A stretch of DNA of 64,000 nucleotides, taken from Monocercomonoides exilis. Taxonomy: Eukaryota > Preaxostyla > Oxymonadida > Polymastigidae. The position numbers and the translations under genes are program-made. Under the pieces are notes generated by a model that saw only the letters and a program-made list of their open reading frames with translations, was not told where the DNA came from and ran no database searches. Numbering within the stretch: position 1 is the first letter of the stretch; every line of letters starts with the position of its first letter. Of this stretch, positions 29,301-38,700 are shown one piece after another. The DNA lies in assembly GCA_001643675.2 (NCBI GenBank), contig LSRY02000013.1:622501-686500 (forward strand). The letters run 5' to 3'.

Positions 29301-32216
29301 ATGGACTTCATCACAATCCACCAGGCAGACACCATCATCCTGTCATCCGCTCCATCCAGCAACGGGAAGAACGACAGGCAGTGCGGAACACTGAAGCTCC
29401 CGTGCCTGACAATCGGCTATGCACTCAGCCATTTGACAAACGATGTGGAAAGCAGACTTCTGGTGGATGGCGAGTCGTTTGCTGAAAAGGAGATGGATCT
29501 CGAAGATCTTTCAATCACATCTCGAAAGGAAGATCCCTCGAAACTCACCATATTCCCCGATATTCCTCACACAAGAGCCAGCATTATATCAACTGCAGGA
29601 TGCGTTTCTGTCTCGAAGATTGAGTTTTTCTTTGGCTCAGACTTTTCTTCAGCACACCACATTTTGCTCACAGCAGGTTCTGGAAGCCTGTCGTTGCTTG
29701 CATGCAGTTTTGCCCAATCACAAGAAGAAATCAGCGCTCAAGCGATTGAACTGACGCTCATCTCAATCGAAGATGGACAAGTCACAGCTTCACAGATAAA
29801 AATATGTCACATGCACTTTTCTGCTGAAGCGTCTATCCGAGTCGCTCATTTGGATGGCTGTGTGCTTCTCTCTGAAATGAAAGTGGATGATGTTGTTCTG
29901 AACAAAGGCACTTTCATTTTGATTGAAGGGGAGCAATCATTTTCTGAGCAGCCAAAGAGCGGAGGCGAAAGAAGTGTTGAACTCAAAGATGTGTCAGTTG
30001 ACAATGTTTCATCTGCACAGCAGGTGGAAGGAGTCATTGCTTGTTCATCGTTCAAGGGAGGGATTTATTTGGCGAATTGCTCTTATTCCAACGCCTCGTC
30101 GAAATCTGAGGCAGGAAGCATGATGACTTTTGTGGAATGCAGCAATGTGACATTATGTTGGAACGTGCTTCGAGGTGACTTGATTCATTCAGGAAAAAGT
30201 GAAAATGGCGGAGAAGCAGGCATTTGCCAATGGACAACCTCAGCTGTTTCGTTTGTCAACAGCAATGCAACCATGAAAGAAACCACAATCAAGAACTTTC
30301 CAAAAGGAGGTGTAACTGCAACGGGCGGACACTTGCTCATCGAGAAATGCGAATTCATGCGGAATGATCCGGGGATCGAAAAATACCCTTCAGCAAGAAG
30401 GAACATTGCGTGTGGAGGAAGCGGAAATGTCAATGTTGTGAGCCTGAAAGGAGGAGACGGGCAGGAAAAGAACGGATCGCTGTGGCTCTTGAACGAAGGA
30501 TGCACACTGAGCGGGATGGCTCAAGAAAGAAAATCTCCTCTGTTTGTTCCCATTTTGGAAAATGTGAAGATGGAAGACAAAGGAACAGAATTGAAAGTGA
30601 TATTCAAAGGGCAACTTCTTCTTCCATGCAACTTGTCGTTTCGAGTTGTAACAGCCATTCGTTCCGAGGCGTTGGTGGAGCAATACGAGTTCGAATGTGG
30701 AGGGTTTGTCTCAGAGAATGAAGCTTGGGGGATGATTCCTTCAAAATCAATTCGTGATGCTGAAGAGAAAGCAGAGGTGACTGTTTCAATATTGTTTGGA
30801 AAAAAGGATGCTCCATCAACAACTGATTCTTTCATTGTGAAGAATAAGAGTGAGTCTCAGACAAGTGGAGATGAAAGGATTGTTGAAGGAAAAAACAAAG
30901 AAAAATCAATATGGCCAATTGTGGTTGTTATTTTGGCTGTTGTTCTATTGATTGTTCTGATTGCTTCAATTGTTCTGGCTGTTCGATGGAGAAAGGCAAA
31001 GAATGAAGCAGAAGATCTGAGAGAGATTGTGAATGATAACATCAGAAAGGATCCGAAGGCATTCGAGATGGTGACGATGGAGATGTCGCCAGAAGAGCAG
31101 TGGAGGAGAGCAGAGAGGGAGGCTGAGAAGAAGGATGAAGAGAGGATGAAGAAGAGGGTATATGCGAAAAGCCTTCAGCATTCAGAATCGTCAGAGCATT
31201 TGCTGGCTGAGAGTGGATCGACTGAATACATTCTGGGAAAAGATTCAGACAAGATTCCTGAATGGGCATTGGAAAAGGTTGAGGAAGAAGATGACATATC
31301 GAGAAAGAGATCTCCTTCACCATCCACTTCATCCACTTCATCCACAGACACTTCAGACACTGAATCCACTTTTGTTCGAAGGGAGGATCTGTGCCCAACC
31401 ACTTCGTCAATGTCGAATCTGGTGGATGCGATGGCCTGCTCATCACCACATGAAAAGCTGATTGTGGATCTGAGGGATTCACTATTTATGTTGTTGCATG
31501 GAAGGAATAAGACAAAGGAAATGCCGATTGGTACTCTTCAAGAAAGGGAAGTCTCGGCTGCCCAAATCCTGTTCTGGGTGGCTAATCTCGCTCTCCACTC
31601 CTTTGATGAGATGGAAAATCCACTCCAATCGCTTGCCAATCTGAGCCCTCACATCGTATTATTCTCGGAGCACATGGTCATCTGCATTGTCATGCACTCA
31701 GACCTTTTATCAGATGACTCTGATTCATCATCGATCTCATCATCAACTGTTGTGACATCTGCCAGTGATGATGATGACAATGATGACTCCCTTCCCTCAT
31801 CGGCATTTGAGGATGAAGATAGCTTCAAAAAAGAGTGTCTGAGGTGGAAGGCACCAGAGCTGCTGATCAACAAGAACATGAAGGCAACAAAGAAGTCGGT
31901 GGTGTTCTCGATCGGGATGATGCTGTGGGAGTGCCTGACACTCCACATCCCGTTCGGGGAGTACGAGGCTGTGATTGCTGGAGACAAGATTGCAAAAGGA
32001 GAGGCTTTGAGCATGTGCGGAAATGCTGCAAGCTCATTCTCTTTGGTCGTCAGCGAATGCCTCTCCTTTCAGCCTTCCAACCGGCCTTCTCTTGTCTCCA
32101 TTTTGAGAGAGTTCTTTCAGAAGTTCCCCGAGTCAGCCAAGCTCCCCACAATGACTGACGCACTCTTCACAAACCAGCAATCTGCCATCAGCAGAAACAG
32201 CTGCTGCAGCTATTAG
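20316..32216 (+). CDS. Giant secreted-repeat receptor-like protein with pseudokinase tail (copy A)
   Basis: Intronless, 3966 residues. The ATG at 20316 is chosen because it is the first ATG of the frame and begins a signal peptide (MLFIFLSVLYFLIEI-TQC). The ectodomain (about 3,500 residues) is made of Ser/Asn/Gly-rich beta-helix-like repeats with recurring NGG-C, GRGGG and VGKDMFV motifs. Eight CG-x4-PC modules lie near residues 531, 875, 1234, 1581, 1972, 2334, 2642 and 3023. One membrane helix follows (WPIVVVILAVVLLIVLIASI, from about residue 3533), then a basic stop-transfer stretch, an acidic Ser/Thr linker and a kinase-like C-lobe with KAPELL (about 3846), FSIGMMLWECLTLHIPFGE and NRPSL. 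The glycine-rich loop, VAIK lysine, HRD (here ANLSPHIVL) and DFG are missing, so it should be catalytically dead. Probable cell-surface adhesin or receptor; function inferred only from architecture. Its 3' end lies in the palindrome. Ends TAG. Confidence 0.9.
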   Translation: MLFIFLSVLYFLIEITQCETHENRQSTTTLGRYEKTSSFCISVGCSRISEESQSTSDESAERRMVAFPTEINTREVFCHTLVVSSIASCNSSISCLNIHFHSVGGREIASLFGQSTFFVRSCLFSSPKLSTDAFIHSRCGSIRLLNLSLVRSRSNGLFPSLVSFHPEDALQDYQSRLEIADSTFSSFSLCDSKPFVQSSILSFISIQSSSFQNISQQHPERGTNDKICAFFSLSSSIVSSVSNPTEGCISPKVSDGQLNLFNSTFLRCSKTIGSKINHTGSENTLVDNCLYENTSGSFITHNSIGSAIVKNTDFRNSTNSRCIYEKQSCKMQSINNTFNSISSTGYASCIAPCEGTGPLTIQNNNMTNCTALWGGGCCHIHSGFSNKDLISDCFFCDCFTTSTYSVCNGGGAIWNGEGARVSYSNVIFENCCANATVGGAICFDSREMTLTHYSSLSFCLFVDCNANGDGKDIYVKNPWQNVLKESQFKNCLTNSFSSTNRLVFEVGGDKSVWMEKIEIFVDTSGRDVALCGWKNSPCLTVCNSVSGAALTRKDRPAHININAGAYVEQSLFVDSKYLSFEGSTNFGTKLSGSSSSSNALFQISSGYAFLTGLAIIRNSSASASLPLFSISSASGELVIVSCKISAESSQIFPFATAFASISTGHLIMSKTTVESMMFSDVSALRIESSTLHCFSFENTTFRGITRNEGSGSVFDVTLTSGDELNLDELEFERCMCNKGNGGSINCIIDAGGKVTIGSTKRIALEECTVPQDIINKGKGGGMHLKLTGLSSNFAIRDVMFGGCKAWMGDSLFVDAISLNSSITRISLNFSLSGMSDDDLMGFEEQCRTDPVPLLAYLQTFSGTALVGGSKNRDFSGCGTANYPCGSIGYAAALRFSNDKRYITLNQNFEWTESLTFNVNAWEVKSPTRGREIKVLSEGTNASEGMVAVEIATSLSNLSFSASSLLGQHSCFLLCQREELAMTDCSLKCASSGNTEFGFGFIKISGGSLLLNRFSTASQVIFCSASLITLDGSGGLSCDECNMSSIKRMSGNGGCISVEKNNLLASNRNREIAIDGCCFSDCCVCEEGGEGGGVSAWLGENDVLIVNGSTCFQECCAPRDEGSGGKGGGMCICCDVASSSFEIWNEVVFSKEMQNNAEYGKDVFVWCGSGILLSQMINSSSIGFFDSTKLPTDALLLSGSENGSASPVIPLHVYLCILQSQIITDSNNGADHTHCGFPSFGCFSIDYCIENRINSSLNSINVVSSSTIQHEIAISSTSVNVYSGTLVPVSVRDTGRATQDGFVICSSPLSLSNLSLNVQRQFAAARKAFLFSSSLLSISNCCVEFSSETTNDPVSFNVIFVESGNLLISGFKMEKATTFTASPIFADNHNSIEIENSSLTGMRRINGDGGCLYLNEANGDGKSITIQRCNFTGSCDEGNGIRGGGIMANVGSGNALCVKNTSFENCMVPSEDRESVGNGLGGAMYLCLHESIRSLAFDNISFSGCNAWKGKQLFVDGEDLSQIASDWLQCFKTETILAEDMMGFERSTTNKEFHIPIVLYFRAFEEPCFVGGAEENGFDHTGCGFSDYPCETLQYGCLFRFGNSKAHLTLKDHFCFVNSIVLSSQEMDIEAEANGTLINILPDGAGEGEGLVETRNVVNFSGISFNVSAAFMEVNRKCLFLCTGSALSLIDCSVNTQSKKIDFGYVIVKGGDLHILRGVLNEIELLGAPVVELSGETSRCTLEDVEWNNLKTGSVAGLIAAKSCSHVEMKNSNVSGPAQFGNHGVFFVEESSSATLEKSNFTLLTRNEGNGAVIEGRVGGGKSLSVNSCSFTAISCLASGSKGGSIITSVSANGELLFNNNTVEESKVKKADGLGGGMHIEFLSSEVGYSMKNNKFLSNDALLGYDVYLVCPTPRMTIDRNKWTGSAAEGQEEKTMWVIDPSFPEGSDTLLKYLFPRPDEIIYVNTLNGHTDGCGADDYPCNELWLASGKMTEDKRILQIISSCELRGAIERDNDPMTIEGKGDDGSRLIVTKEGHLKMTVGTALTTLTFSKIGFELPQTSDFAELVEVGVGTTYFVGCSFGSANQEALAETSMRIITGRGGKISFDGVIIKNMVFNADCGIFLSGEAGCTFDSVEVSNIRSSGIGMLVGEGGTEVLLNELRSTNCSFGNGSFAVLKKVKILNWKNGTSMTDCTNEGGNCGCGLISVEGESDVQINGTSIRLCSASEDHGRGGGLYLDISDNPLLNIKLTEITFADNCAFEGKDMFVLSTDVNASAVRQRFAFQLQNERNESIVNLKGTDNVLLKGSVVDLLLFLIQRKENAIFVSRSGMDILGCGSAEFPCQTFWRGYENIDLEAHDRVMRIDSRGNIKIHYDLSSFRVMSNKADEKCVVLFENAMEANEEKKSIIQNSKELKLEMIQFTLPSSFTNNENILLHSESDNSCLSLNGCTFNRNSASDLEFCLIHSEAGDVQLLNCDFSSLSFSSTPVQLNSSCEIIGCNFSSISAKSSQKGGVVCVELLGEATFSMSQTETVCCGCSEEQGRGGFIFLECKGALADNPFAFGESVSFAGHKAQIGKNMFISAGDLNKSVTLSTLCFDFRKSREDVLLFCGRDLVWEDTTLLRFLETYTSQTIFVSSGGYDIMRCGSEEDPCRSMWKGMRQMDEAAPQKWIKIADETIVQDSFVLSNYVIEHDETEEQSRGKLIFANKTESGTDPVINNEGILKLNRIAVALSEGFCNEQLFSIVGKSGLIEMSDCSFAAETRGDAPAKVGFLLMEGGVLNVSKLSVENVMSEMGVFAISNRCDCAMQHLVASGCTFSGESFVKIVSRSYQKENAADCSVSIKDSTFQLITRNGNGPAIISSSGCASAISISGCTFDSCKAVGSERGGGVFEELQSGGALSMSKSSVIQCGCSNYNGKGGGLFICTSFAGALSFLFEKMAFKGNSAKVGNDVFVECVDIENQINETQFCFDLRETAYTRLNAIYGIDSTNHQCDTNLMDFITIHQADTIILSSAPSSNGKNDRQCGTLKLPCLTIGYALSHLTNDVESRLLVDGESFAEKEMDLEDLSITSRKEDPSKLTIFPDIPHTRASIISTAGCVSVSKIEFFFGSDFSSAHHILLTAGSGSLSLLACSFAQSQEEISAQAIELTLISIEDGQVTASQIKICHMHFSAEASIRVAHLDGCVLLSEMKVDDVVLNKGTFILIEGEQSFSEQPKSGGERSVELKDVSVDNVSSAQQVEGVIACSSFKGGIYLANCSYSNASSKSEAGSMMTFVECSNVTLCWNVLRGDLIHSGKSENGGEAGICQWTTSAVSFVNSNATMKETTIKNFPKGGVTATGGHLLIEKCEFMRNDPGIEKYPSARRNIACGGSGNVNVVSLKGGDGQEKNGSLWLLNEGCTLSGMAQERKSPLFVPILENVKMEDKGTELKVIFKGQLLLPCNLSFRVVTAIRSEALVEQYEFECGGFVSENEAWGMIPSKSIRDAEEKAEVTVSILFGKKDAPSTTDSFIVKNKSESQTSGDERIVEGKNKEKSIWPIVVVILAVVLLIVLIASIVLAVRWRKAKNEAEDLREIVNDNIRKDPKAFEMVTMEMSPEEQWRRAEREAEKKDEERMKKRVYAKSLQHSESSEHLLAESGSTEYILGKDSDKIPEWALEKVEEEDDISRKRSPSPSTSSTSSTDTSDTESTFVRREDLCPTTSSMSNLVDAMACSSPHEKLIVDLRDSLFMLLHGRNKTKEMPIGTLQEREVSAAQILFWVANLALHSFDEMENPLQSLANLSPHIVLFSEHMVICIVMHSDLLSDDSDSSSISSSTVVTSASDDDDNDDSLPSSAFEDEDSFKKECLRWKAPELLINKNMKATKKSVVFSIGMMLWECLTLHIPFGEYEAVIAGDKIAKGEALSMCGNAASSFSLVVSECLSFQPSNRPSLVSILREFFQKFPESAKLPTMTDALFTNQQSAISRNSCCSY

Positions 32217-34564
32217 TATTTGCTTCTCTCATCCAGTCACAAGCATCGCCATCGTTCCCAGCCCTCGTATTCATCTCTTAATCTCTCTCTTTTTTCTTTT
32301 TTGCTTTTGGTGAATAATTACAAGAAAGAATGAAATAAGCGCTGTCTATGGCCTCTGAAGGCTTTCTTTTCTTTTCTTTTCTTTTCTTTTCTTTTGTTTC
32401 TGTTGCCTCCAGACAGGGCTTGGCATTTGCCTGCCAGAGTCTGATGTTTGCGTTTTTCTGTGTTGTTTTTGCACTTCGCTCGAAAGTGATTTTTCACAAC
32501 CACTTCCCTTTTATTGCTTGTAAACCCACTTCAAAATGGAAAGACATCGAGGCAAATGATTTCTAAAATCCTTTGATCTTCCTCTGTGAATTGCCTTCTT
32601 TTCTGAAATGAATGCTCCTCAAAAAATAAATCCCAGCATCCTTGCTTTGGCTTGGCCAAGAAATCAAAATCAAAATCAAAAATGTGACATCGTTGGCACC
32701 TGCGCAAAAACCCAGAATGCACCTTTCTCAGCCTTGGCCATATTTCTAGAGCCATGCCAAGATGACTTTTTTTTATTCATTCAAAACATGAAATATAACA
32801 ATATAAAAATTGTTGAGATAAAAACAACAGCAAACGACGTGAAAGGAAATGGCACTCAAAGAAATGAGAGGCTTCAAATAAGTTCCATCAAAATGAAGAG
32901 AGAAACACTCTGGAATTTATTTTTTTCTTTAAAGCTCATTGCCTCATTCTTTCAAACTATTCGAGACAAAAGGCAAGAAGCTGAGTCATCATGTGCATTC
33001 TTGCAGCGATTGCACCCAGCAACTTGCATTCCCGTTCCATCCCAAAATAACTGCATTAACCAATGAAAAATTCCCAGCTCCATTTGCAAGGCGCAGATTC
33101 GCAGAGTATCCCCTTCCACTTTGTCATCCTTTTTGCGTTTCGGCGTTGATCACCAGCTTGGCACTTTCAGCCGAAGCATAAATATCTCTTCCCTTTGTAA
33201 ATAGAAGCGCGCTTTCGCTGCCGATGACACAAACAAAAATAAGGCACTCAAGCTTCAGCTTTCAATTAACTTGCGATGCTCCAGGGGAAAAATAAAATTA
33301 AAAAAAATGTAATTGTGAACCAATGGAACATTTGCTGGCCATTTATTGAACGCTCCAACTTGATCGGAATATCGCTTCTCTGCTTCCATTCGCAGCATCC
33401 CTTGTTTCCAGTTTGAAGAATCTGTTATCGCCACAGCTCCATGCCCTCCAATCAACACATGCACCTGCCATTTGGATGCATGTCCGTCAATAAAAGCGCT
33501 GGTTTTCCTTTTCCTCATATCCTTTTCCTTCCAGAATCTGTCTTTTAGGTGTAGCAAAGATACAAATACCGAAGCACGCAAAATTATTTGTCGGCAAGCG
33601 TATCATACAGTCAGTGTCAATTTCAGTTCTTGTTCGTTCAGCCATTTTCTTTGCTTTTCGCTGGCAAACATCCCTCGCATTTTCGCTTTCCACAAAATGT
33701 GACATGGCGCCTGCACGTTTTGGGGGAAAAAAAAAATAAAATAAAAAGGAAAAGTGCCAATAAAAGCAAACTGAGCTGAAGCCTCTTCAGCTGGCCATTT
33801 CCCAAACGATTTTTCTGCCAATATAGCTCTTATGGAATTTCTCAACAAAAAGTTCTAAAAAAGAAAAAAAGCTGTTCTTTTCAACAAAAACATCCCTTCC
33901 ATTCATAAAAATTCCAAACCTCTTTTTTTTCTTGCACCTACGATGCATTCAATATTTTTATGATCGGATCCTCAAACAGAAGCAAAGGCTAGATTCTTTT
34001 TCCATTTTTGGAAAATAAAAATAAGACATCGAAAAGAAAAGGCATTTCACGCTCGATATTGGACAATTCTAAAAGATTGCATGTCTTGAGATATGTTTTA
34101 TTGTTTTATTGCAAGCAATGTCTTTCTGTGCTGGCACCAGGCATTCCCTCGTTTTTTGAGTCATCGAAAAGAATCTCCACAAAAATGAGAGAAATGAAAT
34201 AAAAGAACATTATCATCTCCAATGAAAATAGCTTTTGCTCAGTGGCTTCTCGCAACGGTCGCTCATCGCAGAACAACCACAGTCCGGCACACAAATTGAT
34301 AGGAAAACAAAAATCATCTTCCAAATGACACGCTCTCTGCACAAATTGCAGACTTTGCTCAATGCTTAAATTCTATCAAATCCAGCAACATTGCACGTTC
34401 ATCCGTTTTTGTGCTGCCTAAGAGCAAATACACGCTTTTTGTTCTCAATTTTTGATTTTGAAGATATTATTATTCATTGATCATTTCGCTTCAAAATCTT
34501 TCAAACAAAGTGAACATATTTTTTAAAAAGAAGCACATATTCGAATGTATCTATTAATAATTGG
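30852..34564. repeat. Left arm of the 3.7-kb near-identical palindrome
   Basis: The arm runs from the codons just before the membrane helix of copy A, through its cytoplasmic tail, and 2348 bp past the stop codon. It is the reverse complement of 35783-39491. Downstream of the stop the two arms seem identical except for a CTTTT microsatellite; small frames such as 33255-33581 recur letter for letter in the other arm. Outward of 30852 identity drops at once. No separate gene is supported in 32217-34564: the short open frames there occur on both strands without family resemblance. Confidence 0.95.
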
Positions 34565-34807
34565 ACTGATATGATACAAAAGGAAAAACATTCAAACGAT
34601 TGAGAAATTTGATTTTTTAAAAAATGAAATCATTGAAAAAAATAAACTTTTTCAAGAGATGAATTCATAATTTTCTATATTAAAAATTTATTTTAAAATA
34701 TAATTTTTAACGGACCAATTGATTTGACGCACTATTAAAATCAATTGGTGAAATTTTTCCAAAAATGATAATAAAAGATCTGAACATAATAAAAATGTTT
34801 CTTTTTG

Positions 34808-35425
34808 ATGAGCGAAACAGAAGAGGAATTGAAGATGTGGCTAAACGTAATCGGTAAGTATGGAGTAGGTGTCACTTCACTGATTCAAAAATACGTTGAT
34901 GGACACCTACACAATTCTAGAACTGGAATAGGTATTGATTTCAAATCAAAAAATGTTTCTGTTGATGATAAAAATGTTCAGGCGTATTTTATTGATGTGC
35001 CTTTCAATCATCTGACTTTGATTCCGAGAGTTTATTTTCGAGTGTCAGATGCTTGTGCACTTGTCTTCAGACTGTCATCGCGTGATTCTTTTGATAACTT
35101 GAAAGAGATGAAAAAACAGATAGACGACACACTGGCGAACTTATCGAATGATTGTCCACTTGTGCTTATTGGAAACGGAAGCGATCAGAGGGAGCATCGG
35201 GCTGTCAACCGATTTGAGGTGGAAGACTGGTGCAAAAAAGAGGGATTTTGTGGGTATTTTGAGACGTCAGCAGAAACAGGAGAGAATGTGGATGAGGCAT
35301 TCACGGAGCTGATACGGCTGGGCTTGAGCTACCACGAATCCAAAGACATTGAAGCAGAAGAGGATGTTACTGAGGAGCCGTCTGCCAAAAACGAGAAATC
35401 ATCATTCAAATGTTTTCTGATGTGA
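34808..35425 (+). CDS. Degenerate Rab/Ras-like small GTPase (pseudo-GTPase) with CAAX box
   Basis: 205 residues from the ATG at 34808 to TGA. The fold is recognisable: an N-terminal strand with a P-loop relic (GKYGVGVTSL), GIDFKSKNVSVDD where the switch I/DFK strand of Rabs lies, ACALVFRLSSRDSFDNL where LVYDvTdreSFdnl is usual, LVLIGNGSDQ for the G4 strand and ETSAETGENVDEAF for G5. It ends in CFLM, a CAAX prenylation box, so membrane attachment seems retained. Key residues are lost: Val22 stands where the P-loop Lys should be, the WDTAGQE motif is replaced by FIDVPFN, and NKxD by NGSD. Nucleotide binding and hydrolysis should be lost or strongly altered, yet the frame is intact, which suggests selection for a scaffold or binding role. 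It is the only gene in the palindrome loop. A very recent pseudogene is the alternative. Confidence 0.85.
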   Translation: MSETEEELKMWLNVIGKYGVGVTSLIQKYVDGHLHNSRTGIGIDFKSKNVSVDDKNVQAYFIDVPFNHLTLIPRVYFRVSDACALVFRLSSRDSFDNLKEMKKQIDDTLANLSNDCPLVLIGNGSDQREHRAVNRFEVEDWCKKEGFCGYFETSAETGENVDEAFTELIRLGLSYHESKDIEAEEDVTEEPSAKNEKSSFKCFLM

Positions 35426-35782
35426 AATAGAGGATTTCTAAATTAATATTGTATTTTTTATTTTTTATTTTTTATTTATTTTATTTCTTTTAGTTTCTTT
35501 TGGAATATCTTTTGGAATTTAATTTACCTTTCGAGTATTTTCAAGATGATTTTTGTATGAATGTATGTTTGAATGCTTTTCAATGATGAATTTTTCTGTT
35601 TCTTTTTTACAAATTCCAAAGGATTTTGTTTTGAAATTGCATTTGAGTTTTGGAAAATAAATTATTTTTTAAATAAGATGAACTGACAATTTTGTTTGTT
35701 TTACATGAACATTTGTTTATTTTCTTTTCCAGTATTTCGAATTTTTGAAGGTGTTTGAAAATTTATTTTGAATCAAATCGAA

Positions 35783-38700
35783 CCAATTATTAATTGATAC
35801 ATTCGAATATGTGCTTCTTTTTAAAAAATATGTTCACTTTGTTTGAAAGATTTTGAAGCGAAATGATCAATGAATAATAATATCTTCAAAATCAAAAATT
35901 GAGAACAAAAAGCGTGTATTTGCTCTTAGGCAGCACAAAAACGGATGAACGTGCAATGTTGCTGGATTTGATAGAATTTAAGCATTGAGCAAAGTCTGCA
36001 ATTTGTGCAGAGAGCGTGTCATTTGGAAGATGATTTTTGTTTTCCTATCAATTTGTGTGCCGGACTGTGGTTGTTCTGCGATGAGCGACCGTTGCGAGAA
36101 GCCACTGAGCAAAAGCTATTTTCATTGGAGATGATAATGTTCTTTTATTTCATTTCTCTCATTTTTGTGGAGATTCTTTTCGATGACTCAAAAAACGAGG
36201 GAATGCCTGGTGCCAGCACAGAAAGACATTGCTTGCAATAAAACAATAAAACATATCTCAAGACATGCAATCTTTTAGAATTGTCCAATATCGAGCGTGA
36301 AATGCCTTTTCTTTTCGATGTCTTATTTTTATTTTCCAAAAATGGAAAAAGAATCTAGCCTTTGCTTCTGTTTGAGGATCCGATCATAAAAATATTGAAT
36401 GCATCGTAGGTGCAAGAAAAAAAAAGAGGTTTGGAATTTTTATGAATGGAAGGGATGTTTTTGTTGAAAAGAACAGCTTTTTTCTTTTTTAGAACTTTTT
36501 GTTGAGAAATTCCATAAGAGCTATATTGGCAGAAAAATCGTTTGGGAAATGGCCAGCTGAAGAGGCTTCAGCTCAGTTTGCTTTTATTGGCACTTTTCCT
36601 TTTTATTTTATTTTTTTTTTCCCCCAAAACGTGCAGGCGCCATGTCACATTTTGTGGAAAGCGAAAATGCGAGGGATGTTTGCCAGCGAAAAGCAAAGAA
36701 AATGGCTGAACGAACAAGAACTGAAATTGACACTGACTGTATGATACGCTTGCCGACAAATAATTTTGCGTGCTTCGGTATTTGTATCTTTGCTACACCT
36801 AAAAGACAGATTCTGGAAGGAAAAGGATATGAGGAAAAGGAAAACCAGCGCTTTTATTGACGGACATGCATCCAAATGGCAGGTGCATGTGTTGATTGGA
36901 GGGCATGGAGCTGTGGCGATAACAGATTCTTCAAACTGGAAACAAGGGATGCTGCGAATGGAAGCAGAGAAGCGATATTCCGATCAAGTTGGAGCGTTCA
37001 ATAAATGGCCAGCAAATGTTCCATTGGTTCACAATTACATTTTTTTTAATTTTATTTTTCCCCTGGAGCATCGCAAGTTAATTGAAAGCTGAAGCTTGAG
37101 TGCCTTATTTTTGTTTGTGTCATCGGCAGCGAAAGCGCGCTTCTATTTACAAAGGGAAGAGATATTTATGCTTCGGCTGAAAGTGCCAAGCTGGTGATCA
37201 ACGCCGAAACGCAAAAAGGATGACAAAGTGGAAGGGGATACTCTGCGAATCTGCGCCTTGCAAATGGAGCTGGGAATTTTTCATTGGTTAATGCAGTTAT
37301 TTTGGGATGGAACGGGAATGCAAGTTGCTGGGTGCAATCGCTGCAAGAATGCACATGATGACTCAGCTTCTTGCCTTTTGTCTCGAATAGTTTGAAAGAA
37401 TGAGGCAATGAGCTTTAAAGAAAAAAATAAATTCCAGAGTGTTTCTCTCTTCATTTTGATGGAACTTATTTGAAGCCTCTCATTTCTTTGAGTGCCATTT
37501 CCTTTCACGTCGTTTGCTGTTGTTTTTATCTCAACAATTTTTATATTGTTATATTTCATGTTTTGAATGAATAAAAAAAAGTCATCTTGGCATGGCTCTA
37601 GAAATATGGCCAAGGCTGAGAAAGGTGCATTCTGGGTTTTTGCGCAGGTGCCAACGATGTCACATTTTTGATTTTGATTTTGATTTCTTGGCCAAGCCAA
37701 AGCAAGGATGCTGGGATTTATTTTTTGAGGAGCATTCATTTCAGAAAAGAAGGCAATTCACAGAGGAAGATCAAAGGATTTTAGAAATCATTTGCCTCGA
37801 TGTCTTTCCATTTTGAAGTGGGTTTACAAGCAATAAAAGGGAAGTGGTTGTGAAAAATCACTTTCGAGCGAAGTGCAAAAACAACACAGAAAAACGCAAA
37901 CATCAGACTCTGGCAGGCAAATGCCAAGCCCTGTCTGGAGGCAACAGAAACAAAAGAAAAGAAAAAGAAAAGAAAAAGAAAAGAAAAGCCTTCAGAGGCC
38001 ATAGACAGCGCTTATTTCATTCTTTCTTGTAATTATTCACCAAAAGCAAAAAAGAAAAAAGAGAGAGATTAAGAGATGAATACGAGGGCTGGGAACGATG
38101 GCGATGCTTGTGACTGGATGAGAGAAGCAAATACTAATAGCTGCAGCAGCTGTTTCTGCTGATGGCAGATTGCTGGTTTGTGAAGAGTGCGTCAGTCATT
38201 GTGGGGAGCTTGGCTGACTCGGGGAACTTCTGAAAGAACTCTCTCAAAATGGAGACAAGAGAAGGCCGGTTGGAAGGCTGAAAGGAGAGGCATTCGCTGA
38301 CGACCAAAGAGAATGAGCTTGCAGCATTTCCGCACATGCTCAAAGCCTCTCCTTTTGCAATCTTGTCTCCAGCAATCACAGCCTCGTACTCCCCGAACGG
38401 GATGTGGAGTGTCAGGCACTCCCACAGCATCATCCCGATCGAGAACACCACCGACTTCTTTGTTGCCTTCATGTTCTTGTTGATCAGCAGCTCTGGTGCC
38501 TTCCACCTCAGACACTCTTTTTTGAAGCTATCTTCATCCTCAAATGCCGATGAGGGAAGGGAGTCATCATTGTCATCATCATCACTGGCAGATGTCACAA
38601 CAGTTGATGATGAGATCGATGATGAATCAGAGTCATCTGATAAAAGGTCTGAGTGCATGACAATGCAGATGACCATGTGCTCCGAGAATAATACGATGTG

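Noticed and set aside
33255-33581. A 108-codon frame present identically in both palindrome arms (also 36766-37092), taken as a duplicated gene.
   Set aside because: Identity follows from the palindrome itself. The frame overlaps other open frames on both strands, shows no recognisable domain and ends in low-complexity sequence.
34850-34870. GTAAGTAT within the P-loop codons of the small GTPase read as an intron donor that might restore a normal P-loop.
   Set aside because: The nearest acceptor would give a 15-nt intron and remove the GxxxxG motif. The unspliced frame continues with clear GTPase similarity.
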